From Plectonema cf. radiosum LEGE 06105 (GTDB lineage Bacteria > Cyanobacteriota > Cyanobacteriia > Cyanobacteriales > Nostocaceae): a stretch of 34,319 nucleotides of DNA. Under the pieces are notes generated by a model. That model was given only the letters and a program-made list of their open reading frames with translations, was not told where the DNA came from and searched no databases. Shown here piece after piece: positions 26,302-34,287 of the stretch. The stretch is taken from positions 1 to 34,319 of the forward strand of contig NZ_JADEWL010000071.1 in NCBI RefSeq assembly GCF_015207665.1, given 5' to 3'. Every line of letters starts with the position of its first letter. Positions within the stretch are counted from its first letter, which is position 1. The translations under genes and the position numbers were made by a program.

Positions 26302-26324
26302 GAGACGTAGCAGTGCTACGTCTC
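26302..26324. repeat. Palindromic repeat (copy 5 of the GAGACG family)
   Basis: Perfect 11-bp arms gagacgtagca (26302-26312) and tgctacgtctc (26314-26324) around one base, followed by TACATT as in the other copies. It lies between the convergent ends of the SDR gene and the TPR-CHAT gene and may serve both as terminator. The rest of the 26230-26448 gap shows no gene. Confidence 0.75.
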
Positions 26325-26448
26325 TACATTATTAATTTGATACTACCTAAAATATTTATTTAGTCCGATGGTGCGTTACGGAATTATTAAAATAGTAATC
26401 TTTGAATAATATTATCTCGTGCCGTAACACACCCTACAATGAACATTG

Positions 26449-29400
26449 TTAATTGCTAACTCCCCCAATCACAAACGCTGCCCAATAATAAGGATGACTG
26501 TACAATTTTGTATCAGCTTCCATTTGACTGGTTCTATATAATTGTGTAGCGAGTTGCGCTTTCATTCTCAATCCTTCAGGAGGAAGTTGATTCAATAGGT
26601 TTTCGTACCATTTTGTCAATTCTCCTGCTGTCAATTCTTTCAACCATTCCACTGCTTCTTTTAAGGCAATTACCGATGTTTTACCAGATTGCAATCTGCG
26701 ATAAAATTCGATGATTACTAAAGCGTTAGCGGTTGATTCTACTCTCCACAAACTACTTACTACGTGTTTAACTCCTTGACTTAATAAACCACTGGTTAAA
26801 CCTGCATATTCAGTGGTAATTTGTTGCTTGTTTACCGCAATTTCACACGCTGACAGGGTAAACAAATTATAACGATGAAGTGGTTTTTTACAAATTTGAT
26901 CTAGGGTAATTTTGTCTTCCCAAGCTAATAATATTTCTGAGATTGAGGAATTAGCCTTATCGTTTGCATAACCGTAAAAATTAAATATATTATAATTTCC
27001 TGCTAAAGCATTTTCTACTTGTGGTTTTGTCGCTTCTATTCCCTGAATACGATGGGGATTATGAAAAAGTTGACTAATAGCTAAAGCCGCTAATTTGGCA
27101 GATTTAAAGGGAGGATAATCTTTAGTATCGGGATGTTCTACACTCAGTAATTTTGGTGAAGATTTATTCGTAGAATGCTTTTGTTGTTGTAAATTTAATC
27201 CGATTTGCAAGCTGGGTAAATAGCTGATGGCAAATTTTGCGGAAAATAACCCGTGTAAAGGAAATTTATGTAAATCGCGGTGAGGAATTAAAATAATATT
27301 ACTAATTCCTTGAAGTTCCTGTTCGATGCTGCCGATACACAGTATTTCTCGGAGTTGCGCCATCCGCCGCTCCATATCCCTACGCCAGAAATGATTAACT
27401 TTACTTTGTTTATCCCTGTTTTCACTGCGATAGTCAGCATATTCCCGATTCCATTCTTCGAGCCAATCGGCAAATTCTACCAACCGATTAATTGCTTCGG
27501 GTAAGGGATATTCATCTGGCGCTACATTCAGAACTGGTGTAAATACGGGAATTGGTTCGGGAGCGTTGGGCTTAATGATAAAAGTACGTAAACTTGATGG
27601 ACTGATATGCCAGTAAATTGCAGCGGTTGTGGGATTAAGTAGCTGTAAAATCGATTTGTAATTTGGTGAGTTAATCTTATCCGTCCAACCGTACAACAGC
27701 CAAGTTAAACAAGCATTTTTACCATGTTCGGCGATTTCTAAGCCTTGGACGATTTCACCGTACTGAATGGCAATTTCAACCGCTAACTGTTCAAAACCAA
27801 TATTTTTTAGAGTTAATTGCTTTCTGTTTTCGTCGCTACGATTTGGTTGAGTTAACAATTCTTGCAACAAATCGGTGCTGTATTGATGCAACTCCTGAGC
27901 TTGCTTGGTTTCCCTCAAACCAACCAAAACTTTAATGAAGTTTTGTAATACTTCTAAATGCAGCTCAGGAAAATCATCTGCGGTAATCGTCACCAATGCT
28001 TGATTATACTCATCCACCGCTTCATACCAATAATCACGGGGAGTAGAATATCTTTTACCAATATCGTAATAACAATTACCGATTGCTAAATGTAATCTAC
28101 CCCAACCTTCTGGCTGAGTATTGTCACTGACATATTTTAAAGCTTCTAAATAGCTGGCTAATTTACCTTGTTCACCCCGCGCATTCAAAGCGGAATTGCT
28201 TTGGGCAACGGGACTAGATAAACTTAATTGAGAATCAAAATTTTGGGATTTTTCTGCCGCACTACCTCTACCAAGCCAAGCTTCCCAATAATCGGCTTTG
28301 ATTTCCAAAGCGCGATCGTAACAAAGAATAGCTTGTTCGTATTGTTCTATATAGAACAGCGCTACCGCTCGATTGTACCAAGCTAAGTGGAAATTCGGCT
28401 CAATTTCTAAAGCTTTATCGTAAGATGTAACCGCTTCTTCTCTACTGCCCAAGTTATCCAATGCTACAGCGCGGTTAAACCAAGTTAAGTAGAAATCCGG
28501 TCTAATTTTCAAAGCTTCATCCCAAGAAGCTATAGCCTGGTTCCATTGTCCTAATTGGCTCTCGGCTACACCTTTGTCAACCCAAGCATCGTGTAAATAC
28601 GGTTCCAACTCCAGAGCTTTATTGTAGGAATCAATTGCATCTTCATACCTTGCATTGTTCGATAGCGCCACACCCCGGTAATACCAGTTTTCTGGGTCTA
28701 ACGGTTCCAATTCCAATGACTTATCGTAACTGAAGATAGCTTGATCGACACGTCCTAATTTCAGTAACGCCAAACCATTGCTAGACCAAGCTTCTTGGTA
28801 ATTAGGTTTAATTTGAATTGCTGTATTAAAAGAAACAATAGCCTCTTCAAAAAATCCCAATTCACCCAAAGCTCTACCCCGGTTGTACCATCCTTTATAA
28901 AAATCATTTTTAATTTCAATTGCTTGATCGTAAGAGGCGATCGCATCTTCCAACTGTCCCAAATGAAACAGCGTTAAACCCCGGTTAAACCAATATTCAT
29001 GGACATCAGGCTTGGTTTGTACCGCTTTTTCATACAATTCAATAGCTAATTCTAAATTACCCGCTCTAGCTTGGGAAAGTCCTTGATAAAACCATGCTTC
29101 TGCTGCTTGTGCTGCGCTGTCATCCTCAACTACTTGATCTTCATCAGTAACTTGAGAAACTGACCATCGTCCTTCTTCCAACCCAGAAGCAAGCTGTTGA
29201 ACTAGATTTGCACTTTCACCCAACCGAACCAACAATTGATCTATGGCGGTTGTTACAGTGGGTTCCACAGAAGTTGTAGAAGTTGTAGATAATGTAGTTG
29301 AATCGAGAAATTCCGCTTCTACAACAACATCATCATCATCTTCTTCTACTTCCTCAGCTAATTCCAATAAAGCATTAAAGGTTTCGTCTTCTTCATCTTC

Positions 29401-30531
29401 AACCGAATCTTGAATCGGTACTTTAGTTGTGTCCAAAGGCTGATCTTCAACTGCATCTGGAACTGGTGCAAGAATTGTATCTTCTTGATTTTGTTCGGGA
29501 TAATCCCAGACCAAATCGCTCAAATCATTGATAAACTCTTGTTCTGAAGCATTAACAGAACTTTTATCGTTGTTTTGCCCTGTTTCTTCCTCTTTCCAGA
29601 GTAATTCTCCCAAATTACTTACTAAATCTTGTCCGGGAGTAACTTCTTGTTCTAATTCTTCTTCAAATCCTGTTTTGTTAGTATTTTCAGCAGGTACTTC
29701 TGGTTCGTCTAATTCTTCTTCATACTCAAATATTTGTTCGTATAAAGCTTCGGGGAACTCTTGGGATGACAAAATCCGATGCTCCGCAGTGTTTGCAGGT
29801 GCGATCGCGTTACTACTCGGCTCGTAATTTTCCCATAACAATTCGCCGAATTCACGGATCAACTCTTGTCCGGGAGAATCTTCTAAAGATGTAGTCTCAA
29901 ATTGACCATTTGTAGCAATTGATTCAATTATCAGTTCTTCTGATTGAACATCAAAATCATCTTCACCATTCGCTGCAATTGGTTGAATAATTAATTCTTG
30001 GGAAATGGAAGAACCAGAACTCAGCGGTACACCGCCCTGTAACGGCTGTGCTTGCGCTGATCGGCTTTCCCCGGTCAACCCTTCAAATTCAGTAGATATG
30101 GGAATCGAATATACTGTTTGCTGCTTAGCATTCCGTGTCAACAATTGGATGCCGATATCGTAAGCAACATCTCCGATTTCACCGATTTCGAGTTCACCCA
30201 AATCCACCATTCTCGAAGCTAACTCGTGATTTGGTGCTGATGAAGCTAAAATTTTATTGCCAAAATCTTGCAACCACTCCAACCAACGCTGTTGAGAAAC
30301 GCGATGTTCGATATTTTGCAGCCATCTTTTCGCCCAATGCTGTTCTCGACCTTGATATACCCCTTCTAAAAGTTGGGTAAACAAAAATTCCAGATCCGAA
30401 TTCGTCAGTTCTGGTAACTCCCTAGCCGTCTGCATCTCCTTCTCTCTTCTCGAAGGAGTCTGCTTCATGCCAAAAAACTGTTGGATAGACTTTAGGAACC
30501 TCTGCACTAGCCGCCTGAGCATCTGCTGCAT
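26449..30531 (-). CDS. TPR-CHAT protein with novel N-terminal domain, His-less CHAT
   Basis: A 1360-residue protein. Order: basic amphipathic helix (MLRRLVQRFLKSIQQFFG, about 4-21); a helical domain (42-134) shared with the next gene upstream; a long acidic Ser/Glu/Asp-rich linker (~150-470) containing three copies of a 14-residue motif ending in Trp; about eight TPR repeats (~475-760); a helical region; and a C-terminal CHAT domain (~975-1360). CHAT is a caspase/separase-like cysteine protease fold. The Cys is present in LSACEIA (Cys1229), but the region that should hold HFxxHG reads NFYGYA (1184-1189), so the catalytic His is missing. It is therefore probably a scaffold or sensor, not a protease. 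Starts at 30531 or, matching its paralogue, 30522. Function inferred only from domains. Confidence 0.9.
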   Translation of the reverse strand: MQQMLRRLVQRFLKSIQQFFGMKQTPSRREKEMQTARELPELTNSDLEFLFTQLLEGVYQGREQHWAKRWLQNIEHRVSQQRWLEWLQDFGNKILASSAPNHELASRMVDLGELEIGEIGDVAYDIGIQLLTRNAKQQTVYSIPISTEFEGLTGESRSAQAQPLQGGVPLSSGSSISQELIIQPIAANGEDDFDVQSEELIIESIATNGQFETTSLEDSPGQELIREFGELLWENYEPSSNAIAPANTAEHRILSSQEFPEALYEQIFEYEEELDEPEVPAENTNKTGFEEELEQEVTPGQDLVSNLGELLWKEEETGQNNDKSSVNASEQEFINDLSDLVWDYPEQNQEDTILAPVPDAVEDQPLDTTKVPIQDSVEDEEDETFNALLELAEEVEEDDDDVVVEAEFLDSTTLSTTSTTSVEPTVTTAIDQLLVRLGESANLVQQLASGLEEGRWSVSQVTDEDQVVEDDSAAQAAEAWFYQGLSQARAGNLELAIELYEKAVQTKPDVHEYWFNRGLTLFHLGQLEDAIASYDQAIEIKNDFYKGWYNRGRALGELGFFEEAIVSFNTAIQIKPNYQEAWSSNGLALLKLGRVDQAIFSYDKSLELEPLDPENWYYRGVALSNNARYEDAIDSYNKALELEPYLHDAWVDKGVAESQLGQWNQAIASWDEALKIRPDFYLTWFNRAVALDNLGSREEAVTSYDKALEIEPNFHLAWYNRAVALFYIEQYEQAILCYDRALEIKADYWEAWLGRGSAAEKSQNFDSQLSLSSPVAQSNSALNARGEQGKLASYLEALKYVSDNTQPEGWGRLHLAIGNCYYDIGKRYSTPRDYWYEAVDEYNQALVTITADDFPELHLEVLQNFIKVLVGLRETKQAQELHQYSTDLLQELLTQPNRSDENRKQLTLKNIGFEQLAVEIAIQYGEIVQGLEIAEHGKNACLTWLLYGWTDKINSPNYKSILQLLNPTTAAIYWHISPSSLRTFIIKPNAPEPIPVFTPVLNVAPDEYPLPEAINRLVEFADWLEEWNREYADYRSENRDKQSKVNHFWRRDMERRMAQLREILCIGSIEQELQGISNIILIPHRDLHKFPLHGLFSAKFAISYLPSLQIGLNLQQQKHSTNKSSPKLLSVEHPDTKDYPPFKSAKLAALAISQLFHNPHRIQGIEATKPQVENALAGNYNIFNFYGYANDKANSSISEILLAWEDKITLDQICKKPLHRYNLFTLSACEIAVNKQQITTEYAGLTSGLLSQGVKHVVSSLWRVESTANALVIIEFYRRLQSGKTSVIALKEAVEWLKELTAGELTKWYENLLNQLPPEGLRMKAQLATQLYRTSQMEADTKLYSHPYYWAAFVIGGVSN

Positions 30532-30929
30532 TGTTAAATGTAGTTCACATAGATTTTAACGAGTGCTGTGTAAAAAAAATAAATAGTTACGTAATAGGCT
30601 ACCAAAGTATGTGAACTTTTCTACAAATGCAACCAATTACGCCCGTAAAAAGTCAGAGTTCGCTGCTAGAGAAACCCTGATTTTTAGGAACACTCGATAA
30701 AACATAAACTTGTGGGATGAGAAGTAACATTGCCACTTCTGAGATAACTTAACAAACTTTCCGGAAAATAACTTGCTAGACAAGATACGCTTTGAAAACA
30801 AAATAAACTTGCTCGACAATTCCGTATATTTGGCAGAAAATTATTAAAAATTAATGTGATTGATTTCAATGCACATTTAAGTTTAGAAGTCAAACATTTA
30901 GATTTTGAATAGTAATATTTACTTGCATC
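30532..30929. other. Region between the two N-terminal-domain paralogues
   Basis: About 400 bases between two minus-strand genes and the likely promoter region of the TPR-CHAT gene. Seen: a 10-bp inverted repeat agttcacata (30542-30551)/tatgtgaact (30608-30617), 56 bases apart, and a direct repeat aacttgctagacaa (30770-30783)/aacttgctcgacaa (30806-30819) with one mismatch, 36 bases apart. Short open frames here do not look like genes. Confidence 0.5.
30542..30617. promoter_or_regulatory. Spaced inverted repeat upstream of the TPR-CHAT gene
   Basis: Perfect 10-bp arms agttcacata and tatgtgaact, the near one only 11 bases upstream of the 30531 start codon. TGTGAACT-like half sites in opposite orientation could bind a looping dimeric regulator or fold in the leader RNA. 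No regulator is identified. Confidence 0.35.
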
Positions 30930-31640
30930 TTATCTGGCAACGTTGTACTGATTAACTAATGTTTGGATAATCACTTGCGGGTCATCTGTTTCAATTCCCA
31001 GTTGTTGGGCAATTTGCGATCGCAAATCTACATCGTCTTGGATTAACTCCATTAACTCTTCGACAGTAATGGTTTGATATTCTCCTTCCGTTTCGCTTGC
31101 TGTTTGTTCTACTTGCTCTTGTTGAGTCAGCGGTACAGGTGCCTGCGCTGACGGGCGTTCCTCAGTGAAACGCGATTGAGCTACAGTATTTTGTATGGGA
31201 GCATCAGGTCCAGCATATTCCCATATAGGTTCGACTTCGTTACGAGTTAATAACCGCATTCCGATATCGTAAGCAACATTAGAAACCGGACCAACTCCCA
31301 ATTCACCTAACTGTACCAATCGAGAAGCCAACTCATTATTTGGTGTTGATGCAGCTAACAACTTATCGCCAAATTTTTGTAACCATTCCACCCAACGTTG
31401 CTGGGGAACTCGATGTTCGATATTTTCTAACCATTTTTGCGCCCAAGCTTGTCCCCGTGCTTGATGAACACCTTCTAAAAGCTCTGTAAATAAAAATTCT
31501 AAATCTGTATCGTTAAGAGGTGGAGGTGGTGAAGTCGGAGAATTGTGTTTATGCGAAGTATTTTGCTGCTTTGTGCCAAATAACCTTTGAAAAAACTTTT
31601 TCAGCCATTGTATCAGCCGTCTTAGCATACAGGCACCCAT
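30930..31640 (-). CDS. Stand-alone paralogue of the TPR-CHAT N-terminal domain
   Basis: A 236-residue protein whose first 134 residues are colinear with those of the 1360-residue neighbour. It has the same basic amphipathic start (MLRRLIQWLKKFFQRLFG from Met5), then at 42-134 a domain about two-thirds identical by eye, with shared LEFLFT, LLEGV, NIEHRV, LASR and VAYDIG. A shared SAQA-P-L motif follows. The C-terminal ~60 residues (EELMELIQDDVDLRSQIAQ, QVIIQTLVNQYN) are acidic and helical with no counterpart in the neighbour. There is no TPR or CHAT. No known family recognised. The amphipathic basic helix suggests peripheral membrane attachment. It lies directly upstream in the same orientation, so the two products probably work together or compete for a partner. 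Confidence 0.75.
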   Translation of the reverse strand: MGACMLRRLIQWLKKFFQRLFGTKQQNTSHKHNSPTSPPPPLNDTDLEFLFTELLEGVHQARGQAWAQKWLENIEHRVPQQRWVEWLQKFGDKLLAASTPNNELASRLVQLGELGVGPVSNVAYDIGMRLLTRNEVEPIWEYAGPDAPIQNTVAQSRFTEERPSAQAPVPLTQQEQVEQTASETEGEYQTITVEELMELIQDDVDLRSQIAQQLGIETDDPQVIIQTLVNQYNVAR

Positions 31641-31751
31641 AGCGTGTTAATTACCTTAAAATTGTAGCTACTACTCACCCGTTTTCTTTAAGTGTTTGTT
31701 TTTTTTAAGATGTAAATTTTACAAATTAATTGGAATTAAATCAGTGAACAG

Positions 31752-31894
31752 TCAACAGTTATCAGTTATCACGGTTTCAGTTGGGGATTTAACCCCGACT
31801 GAAACACACCACTTTTAGAAGTGGGGGACTCTGACTCCCAATTGATTTACAGTTTTTAACTGATAACTGATAACTGATAACTGATAACTGTTGA
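31752..31894. mobile_element. MITE-like element with 19-bp perfect inverted ends
   Basis: Ends tcaacagttatcagttatc (31752-31770) and its exact reverse complement at 31876-31894 enclose 105 bases. Inside is a hairpin with arms gtttcagt/actgaaac (31774-31781, 31798-31805) plus an inner GGGG/CCCC pair, then a smaller hairpin ccactt/aagtgg. The right end contains extra AACTGAT heptamer units. No transposase gene is present. It could be a non-autonomous element or a chance product of oppositely oriented heptamer repeats. Confidence 0.5.
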
Positions 31895-31898
31895 GGGG

Positions 31899-31927
31899 AC
31901 AGTTGACAGTTGACAGTTGACAGTTAA
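31899..31927. repeat. ACAGTTG tandem heptamer repeat
   Basis: About four units of acagttg in direct tandem; similar to the STRR heptamers (CAACTGT on the other strand) of heterocystous cyanobacteria. Confidence 0.75.
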
Positions 31928-32057
31928 CTAACTCCTTACTCTAGGTCTGAAGACGGTGAGCGTTTGTACTAACAAATTTTAGATTAGAAAGTTGAAGCTC
32001 ATAACATGAGAATAAGGCTTCTGAGTAGTACTATATTAGTACACAGTCTTCAGGGGT

Positions 32058-32139
32058 ACTCCCAACTCCCAACTCCCAACTCCCAACTCCCAACTCCCAA
32101 CTCCTAACTCCTAACTCCTAACTCCCAACTCCCAACTCC
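32058..32139. repeat. CAACTCC tandem heptamer array, STRR type
   Basis: Nearly twelve tandem units of the heptamer actccca, three of them with a C-to-T change (actccta). The array ends 28 bases before the dnaX start codon, so it forms most of the proximal 5' region of that gene. Confidence 0.9.
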
Positions 32140-32167
32140 GAAAAGCTTTCACGGCGCTGTCTCCTCC

Positions 32168-34237
32168 ATGTCTTACGAACCGCTGCATCATAAATATCGC
32201 CCAAGGACTTTTGCTGAATTAGTTGGACAAGAGGCGATCGCGACTACTCTTACAAATGCAATTAATACCCTTAAGATTGCTCCGGCTTATTTATTTACTG
32301 GTCCTAGAGGGACGGGTAAAACCTCTAGCGCTCGCATTTTGGCGAAATCCCTTAATTGCTTGAATGGCGATCGACCAACGCCACAACCATGCGGAAAGTG
32401 TGACGCTTGTCAAGGAATTAGTAAAGGTGCCACTTTAGATGTGATTGAAATTGACGCTGCGAGTAATACGGGTGTCGATAACATTAGAGAAATTATTGAA
32501 AGAGCGCAATTTGCTCCGGTGCAATGCCGCTATAAAGTTTATGTAATCGATGAATGCCATATGCTCAGTACTCAGGCATTCAATGCATTGCTAAAAACAT
32601 TAGAAGAACCACCGAGACACGTTGTCTTTGTTTTGGCGACCACAGACCCCCAAAGAGTCTTACCAACAATTATTTCGCGCTGCCAAAGGTTTGATTTTCG
32701 ACGCATTCCTATAGACGCGATGGTGCAGCATTTAAGACATATCGCTGTCAAAGAAAATATTAATATCACAACAGAAGCCATTACCTTAGTTGCTCAAGTC
32801 TCTCAAGGAGGATTGCGAGACGCTGAAAGTCTTCTCGACCAATTAGGTTTATTATCAGGAGAAATAACACCAGAAAAAGTTTGGGATTTAGTTGGTTCGG
32901 TCAGCGAATACGATTTACTAGACTTATTAAAAGCGATAGTCTCCGACAACTCCGAAGCCGTAATCGACTGTAACCGCAAAATATTAGACTGTGGTAAAGA
33001 ACCTTTAATTATTCTCCAAAATCTCGCTTCCTTCTACCGTGATTTACTCATTGTCAAAACTGCACCCAGCCGTAATGATTTGGTTGCTTGTACTCAAGCG
33101 ATGTGGGGAATACTCACAGATGTTGCTCAAAATCTAGAAATAAGTACGATTTTGCAAGGACAGCAGCACCTACGTACCTCCGAAGTGCAAATCAAAAACA
33201 CTACTCAACCGCGTTTGTGGCTGGAAATCACCTTACTCGGATTATTGCCATCTGCGATCGGCGTGCCGATTGCGATTCAGCCACCAGCTATTGGCTACCA
33301 AGAAAACCGATCTAAATTTAACTCAAGCCCACATAACTCCAGCCCACCGAAAGCAAACATTCACCCCCAGGGTGCGGTTGATCATCCTCCAACACCTCAT
33401 AGTGTTGTACCTTCTCATCCACCTGCTTCCAACAACATCGCAACTCCGAAAGCATCAGAAAATGGAAATGGAACCAGAAAACAATACACCACACCACAGC
33501 CAGAATCTTCTACCCCCTCTACTGCTTCAGTTGTTAATAATTCTTCTCCTGCTTCTCCCCCACCGAACCCCTCCCCACCTCCAGAAATTCCCGCACAAAT
33601 TAACGTAAACCAAATCTGGCAACAGGTACTCGCCAACTTCTTACCAGTTTCCCGACGGGAACTACTGCGTCAAATGTGTCGCATTGTGGAGTTTGATGGC
33701 TCTATGGCTAGGGTTGCCGTCAAAGAAGCATGGTACAAGAAAGTACAACAAGACCAAGAGAAAATTACAACAGCATTTCAAGTAACTTTTAACCGTCAAA
33801 TCCAAGTAAATTTAGAAATAGCCAACGCGGCTACACCTACAAACTCAACTGCTGCGACTTCGACTCCAGTGCACTCAGAGCCGGATGCTTCTGCTACATA
33901 CATACCACCACAAGCACCACTACAACCTCCATCCCAAGCAGTACCTCCTTCCACCCCAGAAAAAACCCAACCATCTCAAATTTCCACTCCCAGAACTCAA
34001 CCGAGCCCAGCAGCAAACAATACTGCTCCTCCAGAGCAAGCAATTCCAACACCTCCTCAACCAGAGACAACATCAAAAGATCCAGAAATTGATCTGATCA
34101 TGAACGCTGCTCGACGTTTAGCACAAGCATTAGACGGAGAGATTATTCCATTAAACGAAGAACCAACAGAAATATCCGACGAACTCGCTGATTCATCGGA
34201 ATTAGAAGAACTTGATGAAGATGATGTGGAGTTTTAA
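32168..34237 (+). CDS. dnaX: DNA polymerase III subunit gamma/tau
   Basis: Clamp-loader ATPase that, with delta and delta-prime, loads the sliding clamp at the replication fork. AAA+ motor: Walker A GPRGTGKT (45-52), zinc-binding Cys64, Cys75, Cys78 and Cys81, Walker B DECH (128-131), sensor region LATTD, arginine-finger motif SRC (170-172). Domain III follows to about residue 370. Residues ~380-475 are Pro/Ser/Thr/Asn-rich and disordered, a folded stretch (QINVNQIWQQVLANFLPVSRRELL, in tau-like position) is at ~477-560, and a second Pro-rich linker leads to an acidic tail (SELEELDEDDVEF). No intein interrupts the ATPase, unlike some cyanobacterial dnaX genes. No ribosome site is evident; a heptamer array ends 28 bases upstream. 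Confidence 0.97.
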   Translation: MSYEPLHHKYRPRTFAELVGQEAIATTLTNAINTLKIAPAYLFTGPRGTGKTSSARILAKSLNCLNGDRPTPQPCGKCDACQGISKGATLDVIEIDAASNTGVDNIREIIERAQFAPVQCRYKVYVIDECHMLSTQAFNALLKTLEEPPRHVVFVLATTDPQRVLPTIISRCQRFDFRRIPIDAMVQHLRHIAVKENINITTEAITLVAQVSQGGLRDAESLLDQLGLLSGEITPEKVWDLVGSVSEYDLLDLLKAIVSDNSEAVIDCNRKILDCGKEPLIILQNLASFYRDLLIVKTAPSRNDLVACTQAMWGILTDVAQNLEISTILQGQQHLRTSEVQIKNTTQPRLWLEITLLGLLPSAIGVPIAIQPPAIGYQENRSKFNSSPHNSSPPKANIHPQGAVDHPPTPHSVVPSHPPASNNIATPKASENGNGTRKQYTTPQPESSTPSTASVVNNSSPASPPPNPSPPPEIPAQINVNQIWQQVLANFLPVSRRELLRQMCRIVEFDGSMARVAVKEAWYKKVQQDQEKITTAFQVTFNRQIQVNLEIANAATPTNSTAATSTPVHSEPDASATYIPPQAPLQPPSQAVPPSTPEKTQPSQISTPRTQPSPAANNTAPPEQAIPTPPQPETTSKDPEIDLIMNAARRLAQALDGEIIPLNEEPTEISDELADSSELEELDEDDVEF

Positions 34238-34287
34238 GAGTAGAAGTTAGGAGTTAATTGATGGTTGATGGTTGTTATTTATTTCTC

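Larger units (their letters stand above)
31641..32167. other. Repeat-rich region upstream of dnaX
   Basis: About 530 bases with no gene recognised, filled by a MITE-like element (31752-31894), a short ACAGTTG array (about 31899-31927) and a CAACTCC heptamer array (32058-32139). An AT-rich part between about 31930 and 32050 remains and is the best place for the dnaX promoter, but I see no clear boxes. Confidence 0.55.

Noticed and set aside
29528-29827. Ser-rich 99-residue plus-strand frame within the TPR-CHAT gene
   Set aside because: It is the antisense of the Glu/Asp-rich linker, which naturally yields Ser/Phe-rich open frames; no ribosome site and no similarity to a known type.
31752-31894. 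Complete insertion sequence
   Set aside because: No transposase coding capacity in 143 bases; at most a non-autonomous element.
32058-32139. CRISPR-like regular repetition upstream of dnaX
   Set aside because: Units are 7 bases in direct tandem with no spacers, so it is an STRR-type array, not CRISPR.
33270-33608. 112-residue plus-strand frame within dnaX
   Set aside because: It overlaps the Pro/Ser-rich part of dnaX in another frame; its composition is that of a shadow of a repetitive coding region, with no start signal.
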